This document shows positions 1-9,246 of a DNA stretch of 39,352 nucleotides, piece after piece; positions within the stretch are counted from its first letter, which is position 1, and every line of letters starts with the position of its first letter. The position numbers and the translations under genes are program-made. This DNA comes from Vreelandella nigrificans. Lineage in GTDB: Bacteria; Pseudomonadota; Gammaproteobacteria; Pseudomonadales; Halomonadaceae. Where the stretch lies: contig NZ_NWUX01000018.1 of the NCBI RefSeq assembly GCF_002374315.1, positions 1-39,352 on the forward strand, written 5' to 3'. The notes under the pieces are model-generated. The model was not told the DNA's origin. It saw nothing but the letters and a program-made list of their open reading frames with translations, and did no database searches.

Positions 1-320
<320 letters not shown>

Positions 321-409
321 GGGTGTCATCCGACTTAAAAGTGAACATTGTGACCATCCTACCACCGCCAACCAAGACTTTGGATAAGCAGCCCGCTACA
401 ATCCGCGTT

Positions 410-1045
410 ATGAAACGACAACGTCCCCCACGCTCATCAACTACTCGCTCAGCGGCGCGCTCTCCCTCCTCCCGGCACGCTGATGCTAGGCCTGCGGGTA
501 AGCTGCGTATTATCGGTGGTGAATTTCGCCGCCGCCAGCTTCCCGTGCTCGATCATCCAGGATTAAGGCCCACCCCGGACCGAGTGCGCGAAACGCTGTT
601 TAATTGGCTCGGCCAACAGCTTTATGGCAAGCAAGTGCTGGACCTGTTCGCCGGTACAGGCGCACTGGGAATTGAGGCACTTTCCCGAGGCGCTTCTCAG
701 GTTATCTTTGTTGAACGCGATAATCGGGTGGCCACATTGATTCGCGATAATCTAGTCACTCTTAACGCTAATCAAGGAGTGGTCGTCACCGCTGATGCGC
801 TGACATTTCTTAATTCATCAAGCCAGCTTGCAGATATTGTCTTTCTTGACCCGCCGTTTCACCAGGGGCTTGCCGCCCCTTGCTGTGCAACACTGGAAGC
901 GGGTGGCTGGCTAGCGAGCGAAGCAATCATCTACTTGGAAACCGAGCAGGCGCTCATTCCAGAGGTGCCAGCCAACTGGAAGCTGCATCGCGAAACCCGT
1001 GCTGGCGAAAGTACTGCCAGGCTCTATTATCGACAGCCAGCGTAA
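410..1045 (+). CDS. rsmD: 16S rRNA (guanine-966-N2)-methyltransferase RsmD
   Basis: RsmD methylates N2 of G966 in 16S rRNA during 30S assembly, using SAM. The 211-residue protein shows the class I methyltransferase motif I (VLDLFAGTGALGIEALSRG, about residues 76-94), an acidic ribose-binding end of strand 2 (FVERD) and the catalytic motif IV DPPF at residues 147-150. The frame is open from a GTG at 323, but that would add 29 unconserved residues. The ATG at 410 gives the usual family length and was chosen. The N-terminal 25 residues are basic and Ser/Arg-rich. It is divergent from ftsY and about 100 bp upstream of zapB on the same strand. Confidence 0.93.
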   Translation: MKRQRPPRSSTTRSAARSPSSRHADARPAGKLRIIGGEFRRRQLPVLDHPGLRPTPDRVRETLFNWLGQQLYGKQVLDLFAGTGALGIEALSRGASQVIFVERDNRVATLIRDNLVTLNANQGVVVTADALTFLNSSSQLADIVFLDPPFHQGLAAPCCATLEAGGWLASEAIIYLETEQALIPEVPANWKLHRETRAGESTARLYYRQPA

Positions 1046-1149
1046 AGCACTTGCCGCCATCTTGCTGCAGCGTTACGCTCGCCCAACTGATTGGCTATTT
1101 TATACCCTTAACGGCGGCAATTGCCCGCCGCTATTTACTGGAGGTAGGC

Positions 1150-1344
1150 ATGAGTCTTGAATTATTTAACCAGCTAGAGCAGAAAGTCACCGATACCGTC
1201 GAGGCGATGGAAATGATGAAATTGGAGAACGAAGAGCTGCAGAGCGAAAACGCCCAGCTCAAGCAGGAGCGTGAAGAGTGGGAGCGCCGCTTACAGAGCG
1301 TACTCAGCAAGTTTGATGGCATGGACAACAGCAGTGCTGCTTAA
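1150..1344 (+). CDS. zapB: Cell division protein ZapB
   Basis: This 64-residue protein is almost entirely heptad-patterned coiled coil rich in Glu, Gln and Leu (for example LENEELQSENAQLKQER). That is the signature of ZapB, the FtsZ-ring accessory protein that joins ZapA to MatP at mid-cell. The start is fixed by a strong GGAGGT at 1140-1145 in front of the ATG at 1150; a longer open frame from 880 is an out-of-frame overlap with rsmD. A short inverted repeat (CGGCGG 1112-1117 with CCGCCG 1125-1130) lies just before the ribosome binding site. It is convergent with rimI and no strong intrinsic terminator is seen between them. Confidence 0.85.
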   Translation: MSLELFNQLEQKVTDTVEAMEMMKLENEELQSENAQLKQEREEWERRLQSVLSKFDGMDNSSAA

Positions 1345-1405
1345 CGGCTAACCCTTCTAGCAGCAGGGCTTTCTGGCAGCTAGCCTCCTAACCAGAACGC
1401 CATAA

Positions 1406-1849
1406 CTAGCAGGACAGCGACATTAATAGCGCGTCCTCACGCCCGGCAGTGCCTAGCGCTGCCGGGTAGTAGCCTCGGCGACGGCCATCTTCATGAAAGC
1501 CTTGCTGAAGATAAAGCCGAATAGCACGCTGGTTGCTCGCCCGCACTTCGAGCAATAACCGTTCACTTTGCCACTGCTGGGCACAAGCGATTACCTCACC
1601 GAGCAGTTGCTGCCCAATCCCCTGCCCTTGGCATGCTGGTAATACACCGATAGCCTGCAGTTCAGCATCAAACGGTAAACGCATCACTATGGCATAGCCA
1701 GTTAGTACGTTTTGCTGCCAGTGGCCCACTACCTGTGTGTTCGGGTCGCCGAGCGCATCAACAAGCTGCTGTGGGCTTGCGCCGCTATTCGCTTTAGCTT
1801 CAAGGGCGTGTAGTAAAGCGGCATGAGCAGGCGTTAGCTGACTAATCAC
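1406..1849 (-). CDS. rimI: Ribosomal protein bS18 alanine N-acetyltransferase RimI
   Basis: RimI is a GNAT-fold acetyltransferase that acetylates the N-terminal alanine of ribosomal protein S18. The 147-residue protein has the acetyl-CoA loop (VLPACQGQGIGQQLL, Q/RxxGxG/A type), followed by the LEVRASNQRAIRLYLQQGF block typical of RimI, and ends near the usual family length. The start codon is GTG, overlapping the end of the upstream holD frame by 8 nt, which suggests translational coupling. The holD-rimI order is the same as in E. coli, which supports both assignments. Confidence 0.9.
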   Translation of the reverse strand: MISQLTPAHAALLHALEAKANSGASPQQLVDALGDPNTQVVGHWQQNVLTGYAIVMRLPFDAELQAIGVLPACQGQGIGQQLLGEVIACAQQWQSERLLLEVRASNQRAIRLYLQQGFHEDGRRRGYYPAALGTAGREDALLMSLSC

Positions 1850-2681
1850 TGTTCTGCTGCGTCGCGTTACGCCACTGATTACCTAAGCTAACCAACCTAG
1901 GCCATAGCGCCCGCTTCACGTTGGCACTTTGGGTAAGGGCCGCCAGAGTAGGCCCCTGCCATACCGGTAGCGCAAGCGTTTGGCTACGCTCTTGGCTAAC
2001 CGCCATAACCTGCGCCAAAGGTGAGTCGTCAGATACTGAATCAACGCACCACCATAGCACCCTCTCTAGTTGCCAGCCTTGCCGGCTGGCGGCCCCAGCG
2101 ATAAACGCAGCCACACCCTCTTGAGCTTCCTCAAGTGGCTCTTCAGGGGTGAAAACAGCTGCCATGGGTGGCCATTTAAAATAGGTTACCGCTGGCAGCT
2201 CACCATTTAGCACACCCGCCGCCCTCAGCACATTCCCTAGCAACAACTGCTCGGCTGGCGCAAGCTCTCCCTCACAAATAATAAGCCAGCGACCACCAAT
2301 ACATACACAAGAAAAGCTGAAATGATGTGGCTGGATGGGCGGGGTAGGAGCACTACTGGGATCAGGCAACACGGGCGCCTCAGGCGCCGGGGCAACTGCA
2401 GGAGCTTCCTGGCCCAACAGAGCGCGTACCGCCAACGGCGATGCCGCCCCTGAAGGAACATGGGGAGAAGGCTCAGTCGGCGACGTATGACTACGAGGGC
2501 GTGGTGGGGCAGGCGCATCATCCAGCAGGGCGTGCAAACGCTCACGTGGCGGCTGAGGTGCAGGAGCGTCTTCCCACTCACAGGCTTGCGTTGGCAGCGC
2601 GTTGGGCAGCTCATAACGTGACGCCCAGGCAGTGATGCCCATAGCGTCGAGATACTGCCTACGAATAACCTCTGGGGTCAC
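1842..2681 (-). CDS. holD: DNA polymerase III psi subunit (cryptic, long HolD)
   Basis: Psi links chi to the tau/gamma clamp loader and so connects the replicase to SSB. This 279-residue protein is easily left as hypothetical. However, its N-terminus (RRQYLDAMGITAWASR) lines up with E. coli psi (RRDWQLQQLGITQWSLR), a later block (LLLGNVLRAAGV) resembles psi DVLRALTV, and the C-terminal NVKRALWPRL resembles psi TARAALWQQI. Between the ends is an insert of about 80 Pro/Ala-rich residues (about 40-120) that looks disordered. Much longer psi proteins are known in Pseudomonas, where the gene was likewise cryptic. The start is GTG in a GTGA overlap with the bolA stop, and rimI follows as in E. coli. 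The assignment is inferred from motif alignment and synteny. Confidence 0.75.
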   Translation of the reverse strand: MTPEVIRRQYLDAMGITAWASRYELPNALPTQACEWEDAPAPQPPRERLHALLDDAPAPPRPRSHTSPTEPSPHVPSGAASPLAVRALLGQEAPAVAPAPEAPVLPDPSSAPTPPIQPHHFSFSCVCIGGRWLIICEGELAPAEQLLLGNVLRAAGVLNGELPAVTYFKWPPMAAVFTPEEPLEEAQEGVAAFIAGAASRQGWQLERVLWWCVDSVSDDSPLAQVMAVSQERSQTLALPVWQGPTLAALTQSANVKRALWPRLVSLGNQWRNATQQNSD

Positions 2682-2986
2682 TGGCCGCCGCCACGGCAGT
2701 TGGGTGAATCAGGGCGCTCACCGCCCCGCACCTGCCACTCTTTGGGCGTGTATAAGTGCAACGCCAGCGCATGCACCGGGCCAGTCAATTCATCGGCCAA
2801 CAGGGCGTAAATTTGCTGATGGCGCTTCACCGGCATGATGCCATCGAAGCTCTCGCTCACTAGGGTAACTTTAAAATGTGTTTCGGAGTTAGCCGGCACG
2901 TTATGCATATGGCTTTCGTTCTCTACGCGCAGCACGTCCGGGGTTAATGCCGCTAACTTCTGCTCTATTTGTGTCTGCATCGCCAT
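2678..2986 (-). CDS. bolA: BolA family protein
   Basis: BolA proteins pair with monothiol glutaredoxins in Fe-S and redox signalling, and some act as DNA-binding regulators of morphology. The 102-residue protein shows the family pattern: an N-terminal helix (IEQKLAALTPDVLRVEN), then SHMHNVPANSETHFKV, then the RHQQIYALLADEL helix with a C-terminal ALALHLYTP strand. The His of HFKV and the RH pair occupy the usual conserved places. GGAGAG seven bases before the ATG at 2986 fixes the start. The stop overlaps the holD GTG start by 4 nt, so bolA, holD and rimI probably share an mRNA. Confidence 0.9.
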   Translation of the reverse strand: MAMQTQIEQKLAALTPDVLRVENESHMHNVPANSETHFKVTLVSESFDGIMPVKRHQQIYALLADELTGPVHALALHLYTPKEWQVRGGERPDSPNCRGGGQ

Positions 2987-3027
2987 GGGGGCTCTCCTTC
3001 AATCAGCAACCGCTCTATTGTACGCGC

Positions 3028-4431
3028 TTACTTGCCAACAGACGATGCCCGCCGCTCAACAAGGGCACGCTGGGCATGCGATATGCGCGAAAGGCTAGCC
3101 ACTAATGCAAGCAGCGTAGTGCCAGCCCCCAGCCAAAGCGTTACTTGAATAGGCAAGCCAAGTGCTAGCGCGGCTCCTACCAGCGCTACGCCGAATGACT
3201 GTCCAACGGTGCGAGTAGTGCTCATCACGCCCGACACGTTGGCGCTACGCTCGGGCGGCAAACTCCCCATCATCTCGCGATTATTGGGCGGCTGAAACAG
3301 CCCAAAACCGATACCACATAGGGCTGTACGCCACAGGCTACCCACCACACCGGTGGACTCATCCACCAGCGCCAGCGCGACTAAGCCGATAATGAGCAGT
3401 ACAAGCCCAGTGCTGGATAATAGGCTGGGGTTGAACCGGTCAGCCAAACGCCCTGCCAACGGCCCCACCACCATAATTGCCAGTGGCCAGGGGGTAAACA
3501 GCCATGCGGTTTCCAGCGGTGAGAATCCCATCTGCTCCTGATAGAAAAACGACAGCGCCACAAACGTTAGCCCTTGGCCAATGAAGGCCAAGCCTGATGC
3601 CGAGACTGCCAGGGTAAAACGCTTTTCCTCAAACACGCTCAGTGGTAGTAACGGGTAAGGTGCACAGCGCTGGCGTTTTACGAAGAGGTAACAAGCCAAC
3701 ACTGCCAGTAGCGCCCAACCACCGCTTTGCCATAGCGGTGCAGCGTGGCCAATGGCATCCATAGCAATAAAGAAACTGGCCAGCATCAGCATGGAAAAAA
3801 AAGCGCCTTGAATATCAAAGCTACCCTGGCGCGGTTTATCCCGCGGCAGTGCTCGGTTGGCAAGCCACAATGAGCAAATCCCAAGCGGGACATTCATCGC
3901 AAATAGCCAAGGCCAGTCAGCAAATGAAAGGATCACCCCACTCAACGTGGGGCCAGCCGCGTAACCTCCAGCGACAACGAGAGCGCTTAAACCAAGTGCA
4001 CTACCCAGCAATCGCGATGGAAAAATCGCCCGATACAGTGACGGCCCGATGGAGAGCGTAGCCGCCGCGCCCAACCCTTGTAGGGCGCGAAACACCAACA
4101 GTGTTTCTAAATTACGCGAGAGTGCTGCGCCAAGTGCCGCCACGACAAAAGTGGCTAAGCCAAATAAATAGAGCCGCCTGCGGGTGATGAGCTCACTAAT
4201 ACCAGCAAACACCAACAGGAACGCCGCACACACGACCTGAAATAAGTTGGTAATCCATACGGCTCTAGAGGCGGGTACATTTAGGTCAGCGGCAATAGTT
4301 GGAAGGGCCAAATTGATCATAGTGGTATCAACCACCGCCATCAGCGTTCCGGTGACTAACGCTAATACCGCCAGCGCACGCTCTGGCCCTGGCAGACCAT
4401 CGTCACCTGGGCGGGTTTCAAACAGTCGCAT
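3028..4431 (-). CDS. MFS transporter, DHA2 (EmrB/QacA-like) type
   Basis: A 467-residue polytopic inner-membrane protein. It has the D-T-T-M-I-N-L-A-L-P motif at the end of helix 1 that marks the 14-helix DHA2 drug:H+ antiporter group, a motif A-like loop (ELITRRRLYLFG), a motif B region (FRALQGLGAAA) and a motif C-like AAGPTLSG. Hydrophobic segments run throughout, consistent with 12-14 helices. The likely role is proton-driven efflux of small amphipathic compounds; the substrate cannot be told from sequence. It lies 41 bp upstream of bolA on the same strand, and a hairpin terminator sits between it and the next gene upstream. Confidence 0.85.
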   Translation of the reverse strand: MRLFETRPGDDGLPGPERALAVLALVTGTLMAVVDTTMINLALPTIAADLNVPASRAVWITNLFQVVCAAFLLVFAGISELITRRRLYLFGLATFVVAALGAALSRNLETLLVFRALQGLGAAATLSIGPSLYRAIFPSRLLGSALGLSALVVAGGYAAGPTLSGVILSFADWPWLFAMNVPLGICSLWLANRALPRDKPRQGSFDIQGAFFSMLMLASFFIAMDAIGHAAPLWQSGGWALLAVLACYLFVKRQRCAPYPLLPLSVFEEKRFTLAVSASGLAFIGQGLTFVALSFFYQEQMGFSPLETAWLFTPWPLAIMVVGPLAGRLADRFNPSLLSSTGLVLLIIGLVALALVDESTGVVGSLWRTALCGIGFGLFQPPNNREMMGSLPPERSANVSGVMSTTRTVGQSFGVALVGAALALGLPIQVTLWLGAGTTLLALVASLSRISHAQRALVERRASSVGK

Positions 4432-4465
4432 GGTAGTCAGTTCCCAAACAGCCCCCTTAAAAACA

Positions 4466-4491
4466 GTAAAACCGGCCTAAGCCGGTTTTAC
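4466..4491 (-). terminator. Intrinsic terminator, 11-bp perfect stem
   Basis: GTAAAACCGGC and GCCGGTTTTAC flank a four-base loop. It lies just after the stop of the acidic protein gene at 4520 and before the MFS gene. On the minus strand it is followed by a T-rich stretch, and the A/T ends of the stem allow it to work in both directions. Confidence 0.8.
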
Positions 4492-4519
4492 GATGCGCTT
4501 ACGCTAAAATAATAGCACG

Positions 4520-4906
4520 CTAATCTTGTTCGTTGTCGAGCAGAAGCGCATCTTCGACCTCTGATATTTCCAGAGCGGTTTCGTCGTCCAGGTCAATCGC
4601 TAGATAACTGTGCTCAATGCGCAAGAAGTCCTGAAACAGCGACCAATCGAGCTTTTCCGGCCACTGACGCTCATCCTCTTCCCAAGCACGCAGCTCGGTT
4701 TCCAGGATTTCTACGTGGCGTTCGCGAACAAAGGTCTCCAGCGCTTCAGGGGTATCCATTTCAGGAATAAGATACACCGTGCTTTCACGTTCGACGTCGT
4801 CCAGGGTCAGGTCGTCGTCTCCCATGGTGGGTTCGAGCGCATTGATCCAGTCCACGAAGGTCTGGGTCGGCCTGACGCTCAGGGCAGAGCGATTTAGCAG
4901 TTTCAT
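4520..4906 (-). CDS. Small acidic protein of unknown function
   Basis: I do not recognise the function of this 128-residue protein. It is strongly acidic, especially the C-terminal third (DLDDETALEISEVEDALLL), with a preceding Trp-rich section (RAWEEDERQWPEKLDWSLF). It has no signal peptide or membrane segment and is predicted cytoplasmic and alpha/beta. GGAGAA before the ATG at 4906 fixes the start. It follows lysS on the same strand after 92 bp and is closed by a strong terminator, so it may be cotranscribed with prfB-lysS or use its own promoter at 4937-4966. An adaptor or inhibitor-like role would be only a guess from the charge. Confidence 0.7.
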   Translation of the reverse strand: MKLLNRSALSVRPTQTFVDWINALEPTMGDDDLTLDDVERESTVYLIPEMDTPEALETFVRERHVEILETELRAWEEDERQWPEKLDWSLFQDFLRIEHSYLAIDLDDETALEISEVEDALLLDNEQD

Positions 4907-4936
4907 GGGATTCTCCTCGCCGTCGAAACGTTGACC

Positions 4937-4966
4937 ATTATGGGCGCTAAATCACGCCCTTACCAA
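4937..4966 (-). promoter_or_regulatory. Candidate promoter with dyad in its spacer
   Basis: On the minus strand TTGGTA (4966-4961) is followed after 18 bp by CATAAT (4942-4937), about 30 bp upstream of the acidic protein gene. The spacer is occupied by an inverted repeat, GGGCG (4942-4946) and CGCCC (4955-4959). This could be an operator or simply a hairpin in the lysS readthrough transcript. Confidence 0.35.
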
Positions 4967-4998
4967 TTTTTCGTCCGCAACCACACAGTTAGCTGAAT

Positions 4999-6510
4999 TT
5001 AATCCACCTCTGGGCGCATTGCCGGGAACAACAGTACATCACGAATGGAAGGGCTATCAGTAAATAGCATCACTAAACGATCAATACCAATGCCCTCACC
5101 TGCCGTAGGTGGCATGCCGTACTCAAGCGCGCGCACGTAGTCGGCATCGTAGTACATAGCCTCCAGGTCGCCAGCATCTTTTTCAGCAGCCTGCTCGCGG
5201 AAACGCTCAGCCTGGTCTTCAGCATCATTTAGCTCCGAGAAACCATTGGCGATTTCTCGACCGCCCACGAAAAACTCAAAGCGGTCAGTGACAAAGGGAT
5301 TGGCGTCGTTGCGGCGTGCCAACGGACTGACTTCCGCCGGGTACTCGGTAATGAACGTCGGCTGATCCAGCTTGTGCTCAGCCACCTCTTCGAAGATCTC
5401 GGTCTGAACCTTGCCTAACCCCCAGCTCTCTTTGACCTTGATACCGAGCTTTTCGGCCGCTGCCCGTGCTGCATCCAGCGTATCCAGGTCCGCATCACTG
5501 ATGCCATCACCGTGATCAAGAATTGCCTGGCGCAGCGTCAGGCGATTAAAAGGCTTACCGAAGTCATAACTGGCGCCTTGATAAACAATGGTAGTAGTAC
5601 CCAGCACTTCCTGCGCCGCTGTACGCAGCATCGCTTCAGTCATATCAAGCAGATCGCGGTAGTCAGCGTATGCCCAATAGAACTCAACCATCGTAAACTC
5701 GGGGTTATGTCGAGTGGACAGCCCCTCGTTACGGAAGTTACGGTTGATTTCAAAGACTTTTTCAAAGCCGCCCACCACCAGACGCTTGAGGTAAAGCTCA
5801 GGGGCAATACGCAGGTACATATCAATATCCAGCGCATTGTGGTGGGTAATAAACGGCCGAGCCGCAGCACCGCCAGGAATTGGCTGCAGCATTGGTGTTT
5901 CAACTTCCATAAAACCACGGGCTTCAAAGAAGCGTCGCATGGAGCTGATTACCGCTGCCCGAGTCTCAAACACTTTACGAGACTGCGGATTCATAATCAG
6001 GTCAACATAGCGCTGGCGATAGCGCGCTTCCTGATCGGTCAAACCATGAAACTTATCGGGCAGCGGGCGCAGGCTCTTGGTGAGTAGCTGAGCTTCCACC
6101 ATCATGACGTATAAGTCACCTTTGCCCGACTTATGCACAGGACCTCGAGCGGCAACAATATCGCCAATATCCCAACCCTTGATGTCCTCAAGTACGTCTT
6201 CAGGCAGCCCCTTTTTATCGACATAGAGCTGGATCTGGCCGGCCACATCCTGAATGACGATAAAGGGGCCACGCTTACGCATAACGCGCCCTGCCACTGA
6301 CGCATAATGGTCAAGCGCTTCCAGTTCCGCTTTCTCTTTTTCGCCCAGCAGATTCTGCAACTCGCTGGTTAAGCTATCGCGGCGAAAGTCGTTCGGGAAA
6401 GCGCTCTTACCCTGCTCAGCCGTACGCTCACGGTGAGCCGTGAGCTTGGCACGGCGCTCAGCAATCAGGTGGTTTTCGTTTTCTGCAGAAGACGCGTCTT
6501 GGTTAGCCAT
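4999..6510 (-). CDS. lysS: Lysyl-tRNA synthetase, class II
   Basis: It charges tRNA-Lys with lysine. The 503-residue length matches bacterial LysRS. An N-terminal OB-fold anticodon-binding domain ([16 protein letters not shown] region) is followed by the class II core: motif 1 near [15 protein letters not shown], motif 2 ([20 protein letters not shown]) and motif 3 ([13 protein letters not shown]) near the C-terminus. It is 34 bp downstream of prfB on the same strand, the same prfB-lysS pair as in E. coli and Pseudomonas, and is probably expressed from the prfB promoter. The ATG at 6510 has AGGG upstream. Confidence 0.97.
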   Translation of the reverse strand: MANQDASSAENENHLIAERRAKLTAHRERTAEQGKSAFPNDFRRDSLTSELQNLLGEKEKAELEALDHYASVAGRVMRKRGPFIVIQDVAGQIQLYVDKKGLPEDVLEDIKGWDIGDIVAARGPVHKSGKGDLYVMMVEAQLLTKSLRPLPDKFHGLTDQEARYRQRYVDLIMNPQSRKVFETRAAVISSMRRFFEARGFMEVETPMLQPIPGGAAARPFITHHNALDIDMYLRIAPELYLKRLVVGGFEKVFEINRNFRNEGLSTRHNPEFTMVEFYWAYADYRDLLDMTEAMLRTAAQEVLGTTTIVYQGASYDFGKPFNRLTLRQAILDHGDGISDADLDTLDAARAAAEKLGIKVKESWGLGKVQTEIFEEVAEHKLDQPTFITEYPAEVSPLARRNDANPFVTDRFEFFVGGREIANGFSELNDAEDQAERFREQAAEKDAGDLEAMYYDADYVRALEYGMPPTAGEGIGIDRLVMLFTDSPSIRDVLLFPAMRPEVD

Positions 6511-6544
6511 CGGGCACCCTATTCATGTTCAAACGCTAAAAAGA

Positions 6545-7643
6545 TTACAAACCCTGCTTCAGGCTGGCGACGATAAACTGGTCCAAATCACCATCGAGCA
6601 CTTTATCGCAGTTGCTGGACTGCACGCCGGTACGCAGGTCTTTAATACGCTGATCGTCCAGTACATAAGAGCGAATTTGGCTACCCCAGCCGATATCGGC
6701 TTTAGAGTCCTCCGCTTCCTGCTTGGCAGCATTACGCTTTTGCATTTCGTGTTCCCACAACTTCGCTTTTAACTGCTTCATGGCGAAGTCGCGGTTAGCG
6801 TGCTGACTACGTTGGTTCTGACACGCCACCACAATACCGCTAGGCTCGTGGGTAATGCGCACCGCTGAATCGGTGGTGTTAACGTGCTGACCGCCAGCAC
6901 CACTAGAGCGGTAGGTGTCGACCCGCAAGTCAGAGGGGTTAATCTCGACTTCAAAACTATCGTCGATTTCCGGCGACAAAAAGACGGATGCAAACGAGGT
7001 ATGCCGACGGCCACCAGAGTCAAATGGGCTCTTACGCACTAAGCGGTGAACACCGGTTTCCGTACGTAGCCAGCCAAAAGCGTAGTCGCCTTGAATATGT
7101 AGCGACGCTGATTTAATACCAGCAACTTCGCCTGCGGAAATTTCGACAATCTCAGCTTTAAAGCCGTGGCTCTCCGCCCAGCGTAGGTACATCCGCAGCA
7201 GAATATTCGCCCAATCTTGAGCTTCTGTACCGCCAGAGCCCGACTGGATATCAAGGTAGGCGTTATTCTGATCCATTTCACCAGAAAACATGCGGCGAAA
7301 CTCAAGCTTTTCTAGTGCCACTTGCAGGCTATCAAGCTCTTTGCGCACTTCATCAACGGTGCCTTCATCATCTTCCATCTCGGCGAGCTCTAGCAGGTCA
7401 CTGCTATCGGCCAACCCCTGATCAAGTTCGTCAATGGTTGCCACTATAGCTTCGAGAGAGGCACGCTCTTTACCCAACTTCTGGGCGTAATCAGGGTCAT
7501 TCCAGACGTTAGGGTCTTCTAGCTCACGGGAAACTTCTTCTAGCCGATCTTTACGCTCGGCATAGTCAAAGATACCCCCTAAGAACATCTGTCCGCTCAG
7601 ACAGGTCCTTGATCTGGTTATGAATCGGGTTAGTTTCCAACAT
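6545..7643 (-). CDS. prfB: Peptide chain release factor 2 (programmed +1 frameshift)
   Basis: RF2 ends translation at UAA and UGA. Translation starts at the ATG at 7643, runs 25 codons to an in-frame TGA at 7568-7566, and must shift +1 there to enter the long frame that ends at 6545. The joined product is 365 residues, the same length as E. coli RF2. In that numbering the stop-recognition motif SPF falls at 205-207 and the catalytic GGQ at 250-252. The uninterrupted frame that seems to begin at 7588 ([14 protein letters not shown]) is not the true start, because its first seven codons read the shift site in the wrong frame. The gene heads the prfB-lysS operon. Confidence 0.97.
7565..7580 (-). 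promoter_or_regulatory. prfB programmed +1 frameshift site
   Basis: Read on the minus strand the site is AGG GGG TAT CTT TGA C. It has an internal Shine-Dalgarno-like AGGGGG (7580-7575), the slippery CTT, the TGA stop at codon 26, and a following C that weakens termination. This is the classical autoregulatory signal: low RF2 gives slow termination and more frameshifting. Confidence 0.97.
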
Positions 7644-7835
7644 GGATCGCCCTAGCCTTGGTCAGTACCGCACGGTTCAAAAGAGACAGGCGCCGCAGGG
7701 ATGACTGCGCATCGCTCTTGAAAGAGCAGGTGCCAGCCAACCCAGCGGCGGAATTCTGAGGCGCATTGTAACGAAACCTAACGCTTACCGCACCCACCCA
7801 GCGTGGGCGGGCACTGTGTAAAACCGGATGAATAC

Positions 7836-7858
7836 AAAAAACCCGGCCGAGGCCGGGT
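7836..7858 (-). terminator. Intrinsic terminator of fadL
   Basis: On the minus strand a GC-rich stem (ACCCGGCC paired with GGCCGGGT) is followed directly by six T residues. It lies about 40 bp after the fadL stop. Confidence 0.88.
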
Positions 7859-7899
7859 CAGTAACGATATCCAATCTGTAAGTACTAACGCTCTGCCAA

Positions 7900-9246
7900 T
7901 TAGAAACGGTAGGTGAGCTGAGCACCGAAGCCGTGGGCTTCGTTTTTGTAGTCAGCTGAGTAGTTAGAGGTAATAGGCGGTGTTTGCTGGCCTGCCACAG
8001 TGAAACTATCCGTTTTACTTTGGTTAACGTGGGTGCCACGCTCGGTAAGATAAGAGTAAGCAAAGTCTAAGGTAAGGTCAGGTGTTGGACTCCAGCCCGC
8101 ACCGATTGAGAAGATACGGCGATCATCTGACGGAATACGTACGCTTCGGGTAGCATCCTGAGTCGGCGTAAAGTCAAGCGTTACCCCAGCGCGCAGCGCC
8201 AGAGTAGGCATTAACTGATACTCGCCACCGGTTGAAAATGCCCAGGCGTTCGAGTAATTCTGCTGCTCGTTGGTGACTTCACCGCGCTCATCACCGGTCA
8301 CTAAAATCTGGTCAAAGCGGCTCCAGCGCGCCCAGGAAACACCAAACATTAGCTTGAGATCATCACTCATTTGCTGGGTGAGCGAGAAGTTAACCGTTTC
8401 AGGCGTTGTTAAATCCAGAGAGGCTTTGTCAGTAATGGTCCCTATACCCAACTGATCAAGCACAGGAGAGCTTGCTGTAAAGTCTCCTTCAAGAGTGTAA
8501 TCAACCTTTGAGCGGTAGGTTAAACCGAAGGTTGTTTCTGGTACAGGTTGATAAATCACCCCCAGGTTATAACCCCACGCATCATCATCACCCTCAACCC
8601 GTGAGTCGACTTCGGAAAGGCCCAGAGGCGTTGCTATAGGCACTTGGCGACGTAGTTCACCATCCACACGGTTGTAGGTTAAACCAACCCCTACGCCCCA
8701 TTGCTCATTAAAGCGGTAAGAGACCGTAGGCTGAGCCGACACTACCCTAACTTCGGTATAGTTGCCTTGATTGCGCCCTTGAAAACTATCCTCATAATCG
8801 GTTTTCGAGCCGAAAGGGGCATAGACACCAAAGCCAAACGCTAACCGCTCATTAACTGGGTGAGCATAAAATGCAAATGGAACTAGCGTTCCCGGCACCA
8901 TGTCACCATCGTTGGTTCCTGCCACTGGCAGTGTATCGGTCAACCCGCCCGTTGCTTGCGAAATGGCCGGGCTGCTTTGTGTTGCCTGGGCATTCGAAAT
9001 AGAACTGTTTACATTTAGGTATGTCCCCCCCGCTGTGATCTGTGCACGATCGAGGAACGACATCCCTGCTGGGTTACCAAACACAATGGTTGCATCATTG
9101 ATGTTTGAGCTACGGCCTGCGTGGCCATACCCCTGACCGCTTACGCTCTGCTCGTTAATTTGGTATCCGCCTGCGTTAGCTTGGCTTGCGAATGCCACCG
9201 CTGATACTGCGGCCGCCAGAGTGAGCTTTTTAAAGTTATTATGCAT
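7900..9246 (-). CDS. fadL: FadL-family outer membrane long-chain fatty acid transporter
   Basis: FadL proteins are 14-strand outer membrane barrels that admit long-chain fatty acids or other hydrophobic compounds. The ATG at 9246 gives a 448-residue protein with a signal peptide ending AFASQANA, then the FadL N-terminal hatch sequence (GGYQINEQSVSGQGYGHAG) and the conserved NPAGMS motif. It ends with alternating barrel strands and a terminal Phe (AQLTYRF), as needed for BAM assembly. The frame is open back to 9312 but that would bury the signal peptide; an AGAGG lies before the chosen ATG. It is transcribed alone, with its own terminator and a possible PsrA-like operator upstream. The exact substrate is uncertain. 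Confidence 0.9.
   Translation of the reverse strand: MHNNFKKLTLAAAVSAVAFASQANAGGYQINEQSVSGQGYGHAGRSSNINDATIVFGNPAGMSFLDRAQITAGGTYLNVNSSISNAQATQSSPAISQATGGLTDTLPVAGTNDGDMVPGTLVPFAFYAHPVNERLAFGFGVYAPFGSKTDYEDSFQGRNQGNYTEVRVVSAQPTVSYRFNEQWGVGVGLTYNRVDGELRRQVPIATPLGLSEVDSRVEGDDDAWGYNLGVIYQPVPETTFGLTYRSKVDYTLEGDFTASSPVLDQLGIGTITDKASLDLTTPETVNFSLTQQMSDDLKLMFGVSWARWSRFDQILVTGDERGEVTNEQQNYSNAWAFSTGGEYQLMPTLALRAGVTLDFTPTQDATRSVRIPSDDRRIFSIGAGWSPTPDLTLDFAYSYLTERGTHVNQSKTDSFTVAGQQTPPITSNYSADYKNEAHGFGAQLTYRF

Noticed and set aside
5512..6087. 191-codon open frame antisense to lysS
   Set aside because: It lies wholly inside lysS, has no ribosome binding site and no family features; it is a shadow of codon bias.
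6545..7588. 347-codon prfB frame starting at 7588
   Set aside because: Its start reads the frameshift site in the shifted frame; the true start is 7643 with a +1 shift at codon 26.
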